Shown in pieces: positions 42,503 to 51,598 of a stretch of 64,000 nucleotides of DNA. The stretch's first letter is position 1; the number at the start of each line of letters is the position of its first letter. Made by a program: the position numbers and the translations under genes. This stretch comes from Pseudonocardia abyssalis (GTDB taxonomy: Bacteria > Actinomycetota > Actinomycetes > Mycobacteriales > Pseudonocardiaceae). The notes under the pieces are model-generated. The model was not told the DNA's origin. It worked only from the letters and a program-made list of their open reading frames with translations, and made no database searches. The stretch spans positions 4,216,001-4,280,000 of the forward strand of contig NZ_JADQDK010000001.1 in the NCBI RefSeq assembly GCF_019263705.2. Reading direction: 5' to 3'.

Positions 42503-43357
42503 TCAGTCGCGGGCGGCGAGGGCGGCCTCGTAGAGGTCGCGCTTGCCCACCCCGGCCGCCCCGGCCACCGCGGCGACCGCGTCCTTGAGCCGCTCGCCGT
42601 CGGCCACCCGCTCCGCCACCGCGTCGACGAGCGACTCCACCGGCGGCGCCGTCGTCGGTGCGGCGCCCGCCAGCACCACCGTGATCTCCCCGCGCACCGG
42701 TCCCTCCTCCGCCCATGCGGCCAGCTCGGCCAGCGGCCCGCGCAGGACCTCCTCGTGCTTCTTCGTCAGCTCCCGGCACACCGCGGCGCGGCGGTCGGCG
42801 CCCAGCACCGTGACGGCGGCGGCGAGGGTGTCGGCCAGGCGGTGCGGCGACTCGAAGAACACCGTGGCGCGCGGCTCGGCGACCAGGCCCTGCAGCCACC
42901 GCGTCCGCTCCCCGCCCCGGCGCGGCGCGAAGCCCTCGAAGCAGAACCGCTCCACCGGCAGGCCGGAGAGGACGAGCGCCGTCGTGACGGCCGACGGGCC
43001 GGGCAGGCACGTCACCGGCAGGTCCTGCGCCGCCGCCGCGGCGACGAGCCGGTAGCCCGGGTCCGACACCGCGGGCATCCCCGCGTCGGAGACGAGCAGT
43101 ACGGTGCGGCCGCCGCGCACGTCGTCGAGCAGGCCGGGCAGCCGGGCCGCCTCGACGGCGTCGTAATGGCTGATCACCTTCCCGGTGACCGTGACGCCGA
43201 GCGCCGCGGCGAGCGACCGGAACCGCCGCGTGTCCTCCGCGGCGATGACGTCGGCGGTGCCGATCGCCTCGACGAGACGGGCCGACGCGTCGCGCGCGTC
43301 ACCGAGCGGGGTGGCCGCCACGAGCAGCATCCCGGGCACTCCGGCATCGGTCGACAT
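42503..43357 (-). CDS. rsmI: 16S rRNA (cytidine-1402-2'-O)-methyltransferase RsmI
   Basis: 284 residues of the tetrapyrrole-methylase fold that 2'-O-methylates C1402 in the ribosomal P site. Conserved features are LLVAATPLGDARDASARL, AAEDTRRFRSL, VLLVSDAGMPAVSDPGYRLV and LPGPSAVTTAL. ATG at 43357 (MSTDAGVPG) is chosen; a GTG three codons earlier (43366) is possible. It diverges from pmt over 35 bp, as in mycobacteria (Rv1003/Rv1002c), where both initiate very close together. Confidence 0.95.
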   Translation of the reverse strand: MSTDAGVPGMLLVAATPLGDARDASARLVEAIGTADVIAAEDTRRFRSLAAALGVTVTGKVISHYDAVEAARLPGLLDDVRGGRTVLLVSDAGMPAVSDPGYRLVAAAAAQDLPVTCLPGPSAVTTALVLSGLPVERFCFEGFAPRRGGERTRWLQGLVAEPRATVFFESPHRLADTLAAAVTVLGADRRAAVCRELTKKHEEVLRGPLAELAAWAEEGPVRGEITVVLAGAAPTTAPPVESLVDAVAERVADGERLKDAVAAVAGAAGVGKRDLYEAALAARD

Positions 43358-43392
43358 GTGGCCCACACTACGAGCGGCCTACCATCGGGCCG

Positions 43393-44997
43393 GTGACCGA
43401 CCGTTCCCTCGCCGCGCGCCCCCGCGTCGCGACGGTCCCGGTCGACGACCGGGAGCCGACGCCGGGCAGCCACCCGCTCGGCCCGGAGCCCCCGCTGGCG
43501 CCCGCCCCGCCGGTCCCGCCGGCACACCTCGGGGCCCCGCCGCCGACCGACCGCGTCCGCGGCTGGGTCGTCGCGATCGGGCTCGCGCTGGTCGCGCTCG
43601 TCGTGCGGTTCGTTGATCTCGGCCGTGTCACCGACGGCGGCACCCCCGTCTTCGACGAGAAGCACTACGTGCCGCAGGCCTGGCAGATGCTGCGCAACGG
43701 CGGCGTCGAGGACAACCCCGGCTTCGAGCTGATCGTGCACCCGCCGCTGGGCAAGCAGCTCATCGCGATCGGTGAGCTCCTGTTCGGCTACGACGGGTTC
43801 GGCTGGCGCGCGTCGGCGGCGTTCACGGGCGTGCTCGCCGTCCTGATCATCGTGCGGGTGGCGCGGCGGCTGACCCGCTCCACCCTGCTCGGCGGCGTCG
43901 CGGGCGTCCTCCTGATCTGCGACGGGCTCTCGCACGTGCAGTCCCGGATGGGCATGCTCGACGCGTTCGCCGCGCTGTTCGTGCTGGCCGCGTTCGCCAC
44001 GCTGGTCCGCGACCGCGACGACGTGCGCGAACGGATGGCGCTCGTCGTCGCCCAGGGCCGGATCGGCGACACCCCGTTCGGCCCGCGGCTGGGCTGGCGC
44101 TGGTGGCGCCTGGCCACCGGCGTCCTGCTCGGGCTGGGCTGCGCGATCAAGTGGTCGGGGCTCTACTGGCTGGCCGCGTTCGCCGTGCTCGCCGTGCTCT
44201 GGGACCTCACCGCCCGGCGCTCGGCGGGCGTCGAACGGCCGTTGCGGGGCACGGTCGTGCGCGACCTCGGGCCCGCGCTGTGGGCGCTCGCGCTCGTGCC
44301 GGTGCTGGCGTACCTGTCGGGATGGTGGGCGTGGTTCGGCAACGAGACCGCGATCGACCGCTACGCCACCGACGGGCCGTCGTTCCTGCCCGCGGCACTG
44401 CGTGCACTCGTCCACTACAGCGGTCACGTCCTCGACTTCCACGCCGGCCTCACCACCGCCGTCAGCGGCGAGCACCCGTGGGAGTCGAAGCCGTGGACGT
44501 GGCCGATGGGGCTGCGGCCGATGCTCTACTACTTCGCCTCCGGCGAGCAGGTCGTCGGCTGCGGCACGAACGACTGCGTCAGCGCCGTGATGCTCATCGG
44601 CACCCCGGCGCTGTGGTGGCCCGCGTTCGGCGTACTGGGGTTCGCGATCTGGCGCGTCGCGACCCGCCACGACTGGCGCTACGCCGCCGTGCTCGTCGGG
44701 TACGGGGCGGGCATCGTCCCGTGGTTCCTCAACATCGACCGCCAGATGTACTTCTTCTACATGGCCCCGGTCGTGCCGTTCCTGGTGCTGGGCACGGTGC
44801 TGGTGATGGGCGAGATCCTCGGCCGGGCCGACGCCCCGCGCGAGCGCCGGCAGACCGGGATCATGCTCGTCGGGCTGTGGGTCGGGCTCGTCGTCGCCAA
44901 CTTCGCGTGGATGTGGCCGATCATGAACGGGCTGCCGATCACCCAGGAGATGTGGGACGCCCAGCTCTGGCTGCCGTCCTGGCGGGCCAAGAGCTAG
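43393..44997 (+). CDS. pmt: Protein O-mannosyltransferase
   Basis: 534 residues. A GT39-family polytopic enzyme that transfers mannose from polyprenyl-phosphate mannose to Ser/Thr of exported proteins. The catalytic Asp-Glu pair is in PVFDEKHYVPQAW (near residue 89), followed by HPPLGKQLIAIGE. About ten membrane segments are visible. A Pro-rich cytosolic N terminus of about 50 residues precedes the first helix. GTG at 43393. The stop overlaps the stop of the converging membrane-protein gene by four bases. Confidence 0.94.
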   Translation: MTDRSLAARPRVATVPVDDREPTPGSHPLGPEPPLAPAPPVPPAHLGAPPPTDRVRGWVVAIGLALVALVVRFVDLGRVTDGGTPVFDEKHYVPQAWQMLRNGGVEDNPGFELIVHPPLGKQLIAIGELLFGYDGFGWRASAAFTGVLAVLIIVRVARRLTRSTLLGGVAGVLLICDGLSHVQSRMGMLDAFAALFVLAAFATLVRDRDDVRERMALVVAQGRIGDTPFGPRLGWRWWRLATGVLLGLGCAIKWSGLYWLAAFAVLAVLWDLTARRSAGVERPLRGTVVRDLGPALWALALVPVLAYLSGWWAWFGNETAIDRYATDGPSFLPAALRALVHYSGHVLDFHAGLTTAVSGEHPWESKPWTWPMGLRPMLYYFASGEQVVGCGTNDCVSAVMLIGTPALWWPAFGVLGFAIWRVATRHDWRYAAVLVGYGAGIVPWFLNIDRQMYFFYMAPVVPFLVLGTVLVMGEILGRADAPRERRQTGIMLVGLWVGLVVANFAWMWPIMNGLPITQEMWDAQLWLPSWRAKS

Positions 44998-45557
44998 CAG
45001 CCCGCCGACCCCCGGTGCACGGGGTCGACGCTCAGTGTCACCGGCTCCACCCGCGACACCAGGACACAACCACCGGTGCGGACCTCCACCTCGTCGGACC
45101 CGCGGAACGCGACCTCGTCCGGCCCCGCACCCTCCGGATCCCCCCGCCACACCAGCACCTCCTGCTCGAAGGGCCCCTCGGCCCCGGCCCGCAGCACGAC
45201 GCCGAACACCGGGTCGATCGAGAACCCCTGGCCCTCCTGCACCACCAGCCGCCGGTCGCCCGACACCACCTCCACGACGGCCGAACGCGGATCGTCCAGG
45301 CCGACCGCGAGCCAGGCCGTGAGAGCCCATCCCACGGCGAGGATCCCGCCCAGCACCGGCACGAGCACGCGGAGCGCGAACAGCCGCACCGCGACGGCCG
45401 GCGCGGCCGTGAGCAGCACGATCGTCAGGAGCACCGTCACCGCGACGAACCACTGCACGTGCCGCAGGTGGAACGGGTCGAGCACGGCGAGGCCGGCGAG
45501 CAGGGCCGCCAGTACCGCGAGCGCTGCGAGGACGAGGGCGCGGCGCAGGGTCGTCAT
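44994..45557 (-). CDS. Membrane protein of unknown function
   Basis: 187 residues. Three hydrophobic segments in the N-terminal half (LVLAALAVLAALLAGLAVL, FVAVTVLLTIVLLTAAPAVAV and VLGGILAVGWALTAWLAVGL). The C-terminal half is a soluble, beta-strand-like domain (SAVVEVVSGDRRLVVQEGQG, VRTGGCVLVSRVEPVTL), probably outside the cell, with two cysteines near the C terminus. I recognise no family. ATG at 45557. It converges on pmt and lies 31 bp downstream of the GGDEF gene on the same strand, so could be co-transcribed with it. Confidence 0.7.
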   Translation of the reverse strand: MTTLRRALVLAALAVLAALLAGLAVLDPFHLRHVQWFVAVTVLLTIVLLTAAPAVAVRLFALRVLVPVLGGILAVGWALTAWLAVGLDDPRSAVVEVVSGDRRLVVQEGQGFSIDPVFGVVLRAGAEGPFEQEVLVWRGDPEGAGPDEVAFRGSDEVEVRTGGCVLVSRVEPVTLSVDPVHRGSAGC

Positions 45558-45588
45558 CCCGCGGAGACTGGAGGGGTGCGGCCCGGCG

Positions 45589-47199
45589 TCAGGTCGGGAC
45601 GGGCCTGCGGACGACCCGCTCGGGACGGTCGGCACCCCTCGCCGCGAAGCAGCAGTCGCGGCCGGCCCGCTTCGCCGCGTACAGCGCGGCGTCGGCCCCG
45701 CGCAGCAGAGCCTCCCCGCCACCGCCGACCACCCCCACCGCGGCCACCCCCACCGACATCGTCTGGCCGTCGACGATGTCGGCGAGGTAGGTCGGTGTGG
45801 CCGCGCGGAGCCGCTCGGCGGCGACCCGGGCACCGGCGTCGTCGGTCGCGGGGAGCAGGAGGCAGAACTCCTCACCCCCGTAGCGGACGGCGATGTCACC
45901 GTCGCGCGCCTGCTCGCGCAGCAGGCTGCCCACCCGTTCCAGCACCCGGTCGCCGACGGCGTGGCCGAACCGGTCGTTGACGGCCTTGAAGTGGTCCAGG
46001 TCGCACAGCAGGACCGCGACCCCGTCGACGCGGCGGGTCAGCTCGTCGAGCAGCACCTCCAGGTCGCGTCGGTTCCGCAGACCGGTGAGCACGTCATGAT
46101 GGGCCTGGTGGTCGAGCTCGGAGCGGTTCTGCACGACCGTGAGCGCCGCGGCGGCCTGATCCGCCAGCAACCGCAGCTCCCGCACGGTCTGCGGGTCGGG
46201 GAGCAGCCCGTCGTCCGGGTCGTCGAGGACGAGCAGTCCGAGGAGCGAGCCGCCGCGCCCGCACAGCGGGACCAGCAACCGGTCCTCGTGCCAGGCCCGC
46301 GGCCCGGGTCGCCCGCGCACCGTCTCCGGGGCCGGGGCCGGGGCCGGGGCCGGGGCCGGGGCGGACCAGGCCCGTCCCACCACCACCGGGCAACCGGCCT
46401 CGGCGGGCGGGTCCGACCGGTCGAGCGCCGCGACCACCGCGCGCAGCGGGATCGGGGCGGCGTCGGCGGTCACCGGGGCCAGCCACTCCTCCCGGCGCAG
46501 GTACGCCGTCACCGAGCCGAACCCGAACGCCTCGGTCACCACGGCGCGGACCCGGTCGAGCACGGCCGCGTCAGCGGTGTGGGTACCGAGCTGCGCCGAG
46601 AACGCGGCGAGGGCCATCAGCGCGTCACGGTGCCGCGCGGCCGCACGGTTGAGCCGGGCCGTGTCCAGTGCGAGGGCGCCATGGGCGCTCACGGCCACCA
46701 GCATCTGCAGCTCCGCGTCGGTGGGGCGGCACCCCGACGCCGGTTGGTCCACCGACAGCAGACCCAGCGGCTCCCCCGTCGACGACCGCAGCGCGACGAC
46801 GAGTCCGTCGTCGGGCAGCCAGTCGCCGGGCCCGGGGGCCGGTGTGTAGGTGTGCTCCATGTCGTCCCAGACCGCGTCGCCCGCGGTCAGGAAGTACACC
46901 CCCGGGAGGCGCTCGAACTGCGGCAGCAGCAGCTGGTCGTGCAGCACCCCGTAGTCGTTGGTGGTGTGCATCAGCGCGGCCTTCGCCTCGGCGTCCCCGA
47001 TCACGAGCACGACCTCGTAGTCGTGCCACGCCGGGCGGTACACGTTCACCGCGACGGACCCGTAGCCGAGCACCGAACGCACGGTGTCGGCCACCGCGAC
47101 GAGCGTTTCGGACTCCGACCTGTCCCGACCGGTCCGGGCGAGTGCGAGCAGCGCCTCCAGCCAGCGCGCGACCACCACTCCACCGCCCGTCGCCGTCAT
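45589..47199 (-). CDS. GAF-GAF-GGDEF diguanylate cyclase
   Basis: 536 residues. Two GAF-like sensory domains (about 10-165 and 180-355) are followed by a GGDEF domain (about 370-525). The active site is RYGGEEF, competent for c-di-GMP synthesis. An inhibitory I-site RxxD is present as RDGD five residues before GGEEF. DHQAHHDVLTGLRNR and DLDHFKAVNDRFGH are intact. No EAL domain and no membrane segment. A run of Ala-Pro repeats (about 279-291), encoded by repeated GGGGCC, interrupts the second GAF. ATG at 47199. Confidence 0.92.
   Translation of the reverse strand: MTATGGGVVVARWLEALLALARTGRDRSESETLVAVADTVRSVLGYGSVAVNVYRPAWHDYEVVLVIGDAEAKAALMHTTNDYGVLHDQLLLPQFERLPGVYFLTAGDAVWDDMEHTYTPAPGPGDWLPDDGLVVALRSSTGEPLGLLSVDQPASGCRPTDAELQMLVAVSAHGALALDTARLNRAAARHRDALMALAAFSAQLGTHTADAAVLDRVRAVVTEAFGFGSVTAYLRREEWLAPVTADAAPIPLRAVVAALDRSDPPAEAGCPVVVGRAWSAPAPAPAPAPAPETVRGRPGPRAWHEDRLLVPLCGRGGSLLGLLVLDDPDDGLLPDPQTVRELRLLADQAAAALTVVQNRSELDHQAHHDVLTGLRNRRDLEVLLDELTRRVDGVAVLLCDLDHFKAVNDRFGHAVGDRVLERVGSLLREQARDGDIAVRYGGEEFCLLLPATDDAGARVAAERLRAATPTYLADIVDGQTMSVGVAAVGVVGGGGEALLRGADAALYAAKRAGRDCCFAARGADRPERVVRRPVPT
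46327..46362 (+). repeat. GGGGCC hexanucleotide microsatellite inside the GGDEF gene
   Basis: Five consecutive GGGGCC units plus flanking partial units encode an (Ala-Pro) run on the minus strand. Because the unit is six bases, copy-number change would alter the linker by two residues per unit and keep the frame. Confidence 0.8.
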
Positions 47200-47434
47200 G
47201 CGCAGACCGTGGCACAGCCGTGCCGCCGGACCAAGCGCCCCGGGGCGGTCGGACCGGGGTCCGGCCCGCGCACGCCGTCCGCGCGCCCGGACGGCGAACC
47301 CCGCCGGGTCGAGACGCTCGTGTACGCCCGGCTCCCGGAGGATGACCGCCCGGCACCGGTCGACGGTCTCGGCACTGGTCGCCGGCACGCCGGCGACCGC
47401 CCACGACGGCGCTGCTGCGTCACCGCTGACACGA

Positions 47435-47482
47435 CGAACGGCCTGGTCATCGAGTGCGAGAGCACCCTGACCAGGCCGTTCG
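47435..47482 (-). terminator. tRNA-Ala terminator hairpin
   Basis: CGAACGGCCTGGTCA (47435-47449) and its perfect reverse complement (47468-47482) form a 15-bp stem with an 18-nt loop. It begins 3 nt past the tRNA-Ala 3' end on the minus strand. The 286-bp interval 47200-47485 otherwise holds nothing I can identify. Confidence 0.8.
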
Positions 47483-47485
47483 GGG

Positions 47486-47558
47486 TGGAGCTGAGGGGAA
47501 TCGAACCCCTGACCTCTTCGATGCGAACGAAGCGCGCTACCAATTGCGCCACAGCCCC
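47486..47558 (-). tRNA. tRNA-Ala (anticodon CGC)
   Basis: On the minus strand the acceptor GGGGCTG pairs with CAGCTCC (one G-U), discriminator A. The D arm contains GCGCAATTGGTAGCGC. The anticodon stem CTTCG/CGAAG encloses TTCGCAT, anticodon CGC. The T arm is AGGGGTTCGATTCCCCT. No CCA is encoded. Confidence 0.95.
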
Positions 47559-47598
47559 GATGCCCGCCGAGGCGGACCTGAGAAACCCTACCAGCCGC

Positions 47599-48600
47599 TC
47601 ACTCCCCCGCCGCACGGCGGTAGTCGGGGCGGACGGGGCCCTCGAGATCGTGCAGTTCGGGGTCGTCGAGGTCGTCTCCGACGACCGTCGTGCCGGCCGG
47701 GACGAGGGGCGGCGGGGCCGGGGTCAGGCGCGGGAGGGCGGGCTGCTCGGCCGCGTCGGCGCCGGTGACGCGCAGCGGCCCGATCGGCTCACCGGTGCCC
47801 GCGACGCGGTCCGGGTCGTCCTCGGCGAGGTCGCCGTCGAGTTCGTCGTCGGCGTCGTCGACCTCGTCCTCGTGGCCGTCGCCGTCCTGCGCGGCCGGGC
47901 GGGCGGCCTCCCGGCCGCGGCGGGCCCACTCGTCGAGCTCGGGGTCCTCGGCCGCGGCCCGGCGACGGGTGCCGGCCATGCGCGCGGCGCGGCGGTCGCG
48001 GATCGACTCCTCCATCGTGACCTGGCGGCGTAGGTAGACGAGGTAGCCGACGAGCCCGGCCCCGGCGACGGCGGTGAGCCACCACAGCGCGGGAACGGCG
48101 ATCACGGCGATCAGCGCGGACAGCACCGTCGTGACGAGCAGACCGAGCACCACGCGCTGCCGGAACGCGTAGCGGGCGCGGGCGGTGATCGCCGCGGCCT
48201 CGGGGTCGAAGCCGCCGCGGCCGGGGCGGTAGCGCGGGGCCGGGCGCTCCCAGCCGTCCTCGTACCCGCCGCCGTCGTGGTCCTCGTACGCGTCCTGCTC
48301 GTAGTCGTCCTGCTCGTAGGCGTCATCGTCGGCCACGTCGTCCGCCTCGTCGGAAGCCGGGCGCGCAGCGGGGATCCGCGCGGACTCCTCGAGCCGGGTC
48401 GTGCCGCGTGCGTCGTCGTCGGACTCGTCCACGTCGTCCACCTCCTGGATCCGGTACCGGCGCTGCGGCCGGTCGAGCACCCGCCCGGAGAGGGCGGCAT
48501 AGCTGGGCCGGGCCACCTCCTGCTGGTGTCGCGCCACCGCCGGCACAAGGATCAGCAACCAGAGCACGACCAGCCCGACGAAGATCAACGAGCTGGGCAC
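47599..48600 (-). CDS. SepX/GlpR-like divisome membrane protein
   Basis: 333 residues. Begins VPSSLIFVGLVVLWLLILVP, an N-terminal membrane helix, then a cytosolic acidic region rich in Asp/Glu/Tyr, two more helices near residues 150-200 (VVLGLLVTTVLSALIAVIAV, LWWLTAVAGAGLVGYLVYL) and an acidic tail. This layout and its position next to rimJ and moeA/glp match actinobacterial SepX (Streptomyces) and GlpR (Corynebacterium), which work at the septum; GlpR is the membrane receptor for Glp. GTG at 48600 has GGAGGAGG 7 nt upstream. The family call rests on topology and neighbourhood. Confidence 0.78.
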   Translation of the reverse strand: MPSSLIFVGLVVLWLLILVPAVARHQQEVARPSYAALSGRVLDRPQRRYRIQEVDDVDESDDDARGTTRLEESARIPAARPASDEADDVADDDAYEQDDYEQDAYEDHDGGGYEDGWERPAPRYRPGRGGFDPEAAAITARARYAFRQRVVLGLLVTTVLSALIAVIAVPALWWLTAVAGAGLVGYLVYLRRQVTMEESIRDRRAARMAGTRRRAAAEDPELDEWARRGREAARPAAQDGDGHEDEVDDADDELDGDLAEDDPDRVAGTGEPIGPLRVTGADAAEQPALPRLTPAPPPLVPAGTTVVGDDLDDPELHDLEGPVRPDYRRAAGE

Positions 48601-48771
48601 TGGCAGCCTCCTCCCCGTCGGCGCGAGGGGCGACACGAGGACCCTCCCCGGCCCAAGATCGCTCCCGGACACCACGGTAGTGAGGGAAACCTGCGGAACC
48701 GGGCAACGACGCGCCGTGACCGCGAGGTTCACCCCAGGGTCGGCAGTGACCCGTGTGACTCGTGTGGGTGA

Positions 48772-49431
48772 TCAGGCCCGTTCGGCCCGTCCGGATGCCA
48801 CCAACCGGCCCGCGAGCCCGCCCACCGGGACCTCCTCGGCGGTCATCGCGAAGCAGAGGTGGTCGCGCCAGGCCCCGTCGACGTCGAGGTAGCGCCGGAA
48901 GAGCCCCTCCTCGCGGAAGCCGAGCTTCACCAGCACACGGCGGCTGGCGGAGTTCTCCGGCCGGACGGTCGCCTCGATGCGGTGCAGCCCCGCGGGGCCC
49001 AGGCAGTGGTCGACGGCGAGCGCGACGGCCGCCGTGGTGACCCCCGACCCCGTGACGCCCCGGTCGCACCAGTACCCCACGTACGCCGAGAGCAGCGGCT
49101 CGCGCACGACGTTGCCGATCATGACGTGCCCGGCGAGGCGGCCGTCGAGCGTGATCGCGAACGGCAGCGCGGTGCCCTTGCGCGCCGCCGACCGCAGCAG
49201 CATCCACCGGCCCGGCCACTCCGCCGACGAGTGCCGCTGCGCCCAGGTCCCGGGCATCGTCGGCTCCCACGGCGCGAGGTGGGCCTCGTCGCGCAGGCGC
49301 AGCGACGACCACGCCGCGCCGTCGAGCAGCCGCACCGGCCGCAGCTCCACCACGCCGGTGCCGACCCGCAGCGCGCCGAGGCGGGCGGGCCAGCCCGGGT
49401 GCCGTCCCCCGGCCGGGAACGGAACGGCCAT
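48772..49431 (-). CDS. rimJ: RimJ-like GNAT N-acetyltransferase
   Basis: 219 residues of the RimI/RimJ/RimL GNAT group. The acetyl-CoA region reads VGYWCDRGVTGSGVTTAAVA, followed by GLHRIEATVRPENSASRRVL and KLGFREEGLFRRYLDVDGAWRDH. RimJ acetylates ribosomal protein S5 in E. coli; in actinobacteria the target is unproven. ATG at 49431 lies 13 nt after the glp stop, so the genes are co-transcribed. Mycobacterial counterpart Rv0995. Confidence 0.9.
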   Translation of the reverse strand: MAVPFPAGGRHPGWPARLGALRVGTGVVELRPVRLLDGAAWSSLRLRDEAHLAPWEPTMPGTWAQRHSSAEWPGRWMLLRSAARKGTALPFAITLDGRLAGHVMIGNVVREPLLSAYVGYWCDRGVTGSGVTTAAVALAVDHCLGPAGLHRIEATVRPENSASRRVLVKLGFREEGLFRRYLDVDGAWRDHLCFAMTAEEVPVGGLAGRLVASGRAERA

Positions 49432-49444
49432 CAGGAGGGGGCCA

Positions 49445-50671
49445 TCACGCAGGCGCAGGCAGGAACGCGACGGTGACGACCTCGTCGACGGTGGCCTCCG
49501 TGACGTCCTCGCCCACCACGATCAGCCCGTTGGACTCCCCCAGCGACGACAGCAGGTGCGTGCCCGACGTCCCCAACGGCTGGACCAGGTACTCCCCGGT
49601 GGCCTGCTCGCGCAGCAGCCGCGCGCGCAGGTAACCGCGGCGGCCGGGCCGCGACGAGATCGGGGACGTCAGCCGGGCCGTCATGGTGCGCCGGTACGGG
49701 TCCGGCCGGCCCAGCGCCGTGCGCAGCAGCGGCCGCACGAACACCTCGAACAGCAGCAGGGCGGTGGCCGGGTGGGACGGGAAGATGAACGTGGGCACCG
49801 CATCCGGGCCGAGCCGCCCGAAGGCCTGCGTCGAGCCGGGGTGCATGGCGACGCGCGTGGAGTCGAGATCGCCGAGGCCCGCCAGCGCCGCGTGCACCTC
49901 CGCGCCCGCGTGCCCGCCCGCCGCCCCGCACACCACGATGACATCGCTGAACGGCAGCCGGTCCTGCATCGCGGCGCCGATCTCGCGCGCGTCGCCGCGG
50001 ACGAGCCCGGCCTTGCCCGTGTCGGCCCCCGCGTCGCGGGCGGCGGCGGAGAGCGCGTGCGAGCAGACGTCGGCGACCTGACCGGCCCCCGGCGTGCGCG
50101 CGACGTCGACCAGCTCGTCGCCGACGGAGATGATCGACACCCGCGGCCGGGGGTGCACCAGCAGCTTGTCGCGGCCCGCGGCGGCGAGGAGTCCCACCTG
50201 CGTGGGGCCGACGACCGCGTCCCGGCGGACGGCGACGTCGCCGGGCTGAACGTCCTCCCCGACGCGCCGGACGAACGCCGCGGACGGCACCCCCCGCGTC
50301 GCCACGAGCCGGGCGGACCCGCCGTCGGTGTAGCCCAGCGGGACGACCGCGTCGGCCAGCGTGGGCAGGGGCGCCCCCGCGGTGACGCGGACGGCCTGGC
50401 CCGGCTGCAGGCGCAGCGGCTGCCGGGACCCGGCCGGGATCTCCCCGACCACCGGCAGCGACGCCGGCTCCGCCTCCGACGCGCCGACCAGGTCGACGCT
50501 GCGCACCGCGTAGCCGTCGACGGCCGCCTGGTCGAAACCGGGCAGGGGCCGGGACACGACCACCTCCTCGGCGCACCGCAGGCCGTACGCCTCGGAGATC
50601 GACACCCGCACGGGTGCCGGGCGGACCACCCCGTCGAGGATCCGTGTGAGCTGTTCGTCGACCGTGCGCAT
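49445..50671 (-). CDS. glp: Gephyrin-like protein Glp / MoeA1
   Basis: 408 residues with MoeA domains: N-terminal SRPLPGFDQAAVDGYAVRS (usually PxFxxSAMDGYA), ITAGAPLPT-type VTAGAPLPTLADAVVP, and a MoCF domain with VSIISVGDELVD and FIFPSHPATALLLFEVFV. The FDQAAVDG variant and the neighbours galU, rimJ and SepX/GlpR point to Glp, the gephyrin-like protein that binds FtsZ in Corynebacterium, rather than a plain molybdenum cofactor enzyme. Both roles remain possible. ATG at 50671 is 6 nt after the galU stop. Confidence 0.85.
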   Translation of the reverse strand: MRTVDEQLTRILDGVVRPAPVRVSISEAYGLRCAEEVVVSRPLPGFDQAAVDGYAVRSVDLVGASEAEPASLPVVGEIPAGSRQPLRLQPGQAVRVTAGAPLPTLADAVVPLGYTDGGSARLVATRGVPSAAFVRRVGEDVQPGDVAVRRDAVVGPTQVGLLAAAGRDKLLVHPRPRVSIISVGDELVDVARTPGAGQVADVCSHALSAAARDAGADTGKAGLVRGDAREIGAAMQDRLPFSDVIVVCGAAGGHAGAEVHAALAGLGDLDSTRVAMHPGSTQAFGRLGPDAVPTFIFPSHPATALLLFEVFVRPLLRTALGRPDPYRRTMTARLTSPISSRPGRRGYLRARLLREQATGEYLVQPLGTSGTHLLSSLGESNGLIVVGEDVTEATVDEVVTVAFLPAPA

Positions 50672-50677
50672 GCCAGC

Positions 50678-51562
50678 TCAGTCCGCCAGGCGCGCGGCCA
50701 GCCAGGTGCGCAGCTCGGGGCCGTAGTCGGGGTGTTCCAGGGCGAAGTCGACGAACGCGCGGACGTAGCTGCCCGGGTTGCCGAGGTCGTGGCGGCCGCC
50801 GCGGTGGACGACCACGTGGACCGGGTGGCCCTCGGAGATCAGCAGCGCGATCGCGTCGGTGATCTGCAGCTCGCCGCCCGCGCCGGGGGTGATGCGGTCG
50901 ATCGCGTCGAACACGGCGACGTCGAGCAGGTAGCGCCCGGCCGCGGCGAAGGTGGAGGGGGCGTCGGCCGCGGCGGGCTTCTCGACCATGCCGTGGACCT
51001 GCTTGACGTCCGGGTCGTCGGTGTCGCTGACGTCGAAGACGCCGTAGGCGGAGATCTCCTCGCGCGGGATGTCGAACGCGCAGAGCACGCTCCCGCCGAA
51101 CTGCTCGCGCACCGCGGCCATGCGGGTCAGCACGCCGGTGGGGAGCACCAGGTCGTCCGGGAGCAGGACCGCGAACGCCTGCTCGTCGTCGGCCAGCGCG
51201 CCGCGGACACAGCCGATGGCGTGACCGAGACCCAGCGGCTCGTCCTGGGTGACGGTGCGGACCTCGAGCAGCTCGTGGGCCCGGCGCACCTTCGCGACCA
51301 GGTTCTCCTTGCCGCGGGCGGCGAGGGTCTTCTCCAGCTCGGAGGAGTCGGCGAAGTGCGCGGCGACGGCGTCCTTGCCCGGCGAGGTGACGATGAGCAG
51401 CTGCTCGGCCCCGGCCTCCGCGGCCTCGGCGGCCACGAGTTCGATGCCCGGGGTGTCGACGACGGGCAGCAGCTCCTTGGGCACGGTCTTCGTGGTGGGC
51501 AGGAACCGGGTCCCCAGGCCTGCGGCGGGGACCACGGCCGACCGGAAGGGCGTCGCTGTCAT
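50678..51562 (-). CDS. galU: UTP-glucose-1-phosphate uridylyltransferase
   Basis: 294 residues. Makes UDP-glucose for wall glycans and trehalose. Features: VVPAAGLGTRFLPTTKTVPKE (nucleotide loop), ELLPVVDTPGIELV, DEPLGLGHAIGC, VLLPDDLV and GMVEKP. ATG at 51562; a GTG two codons earlier is possible. First gene of galU-glp-rimJ, and divergent from the cyclo-ligase gene over 36 bp, as in mycobacteria (Rv0992c/Rv0993). Confidence 0.96.
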   Translation of the reverse strand: MTATPFRSAVVPAAGLGTRFLPTTKTVPKELLPVVDTPGIELVAAEAAEAGAEQLLIVTSPGKDAVAAHFADSSELEKTLAARGKENLVAKVRRAHELLEVRTVTQDEPLGLGHAIGCVRGALADDEQAFAVLLPDDLVLPTGVLTRMAAVREQFGGSVLCAFDIPREEISAYGVFDVSDTDDPDVKQVHGMVEKPAAADAPSTFAAAGRYLLDVAVFDAIDRITPGAGGELQITDAIALLISEGHPVHVVVHRGGRHDLGNPGSYVRAFVDFALEHPDYGPELRTWLAARLAD

Positions 51563-51598
51563 GGGCACGAACCTTATCCGCGCCGGTAGCGTGCCCGC

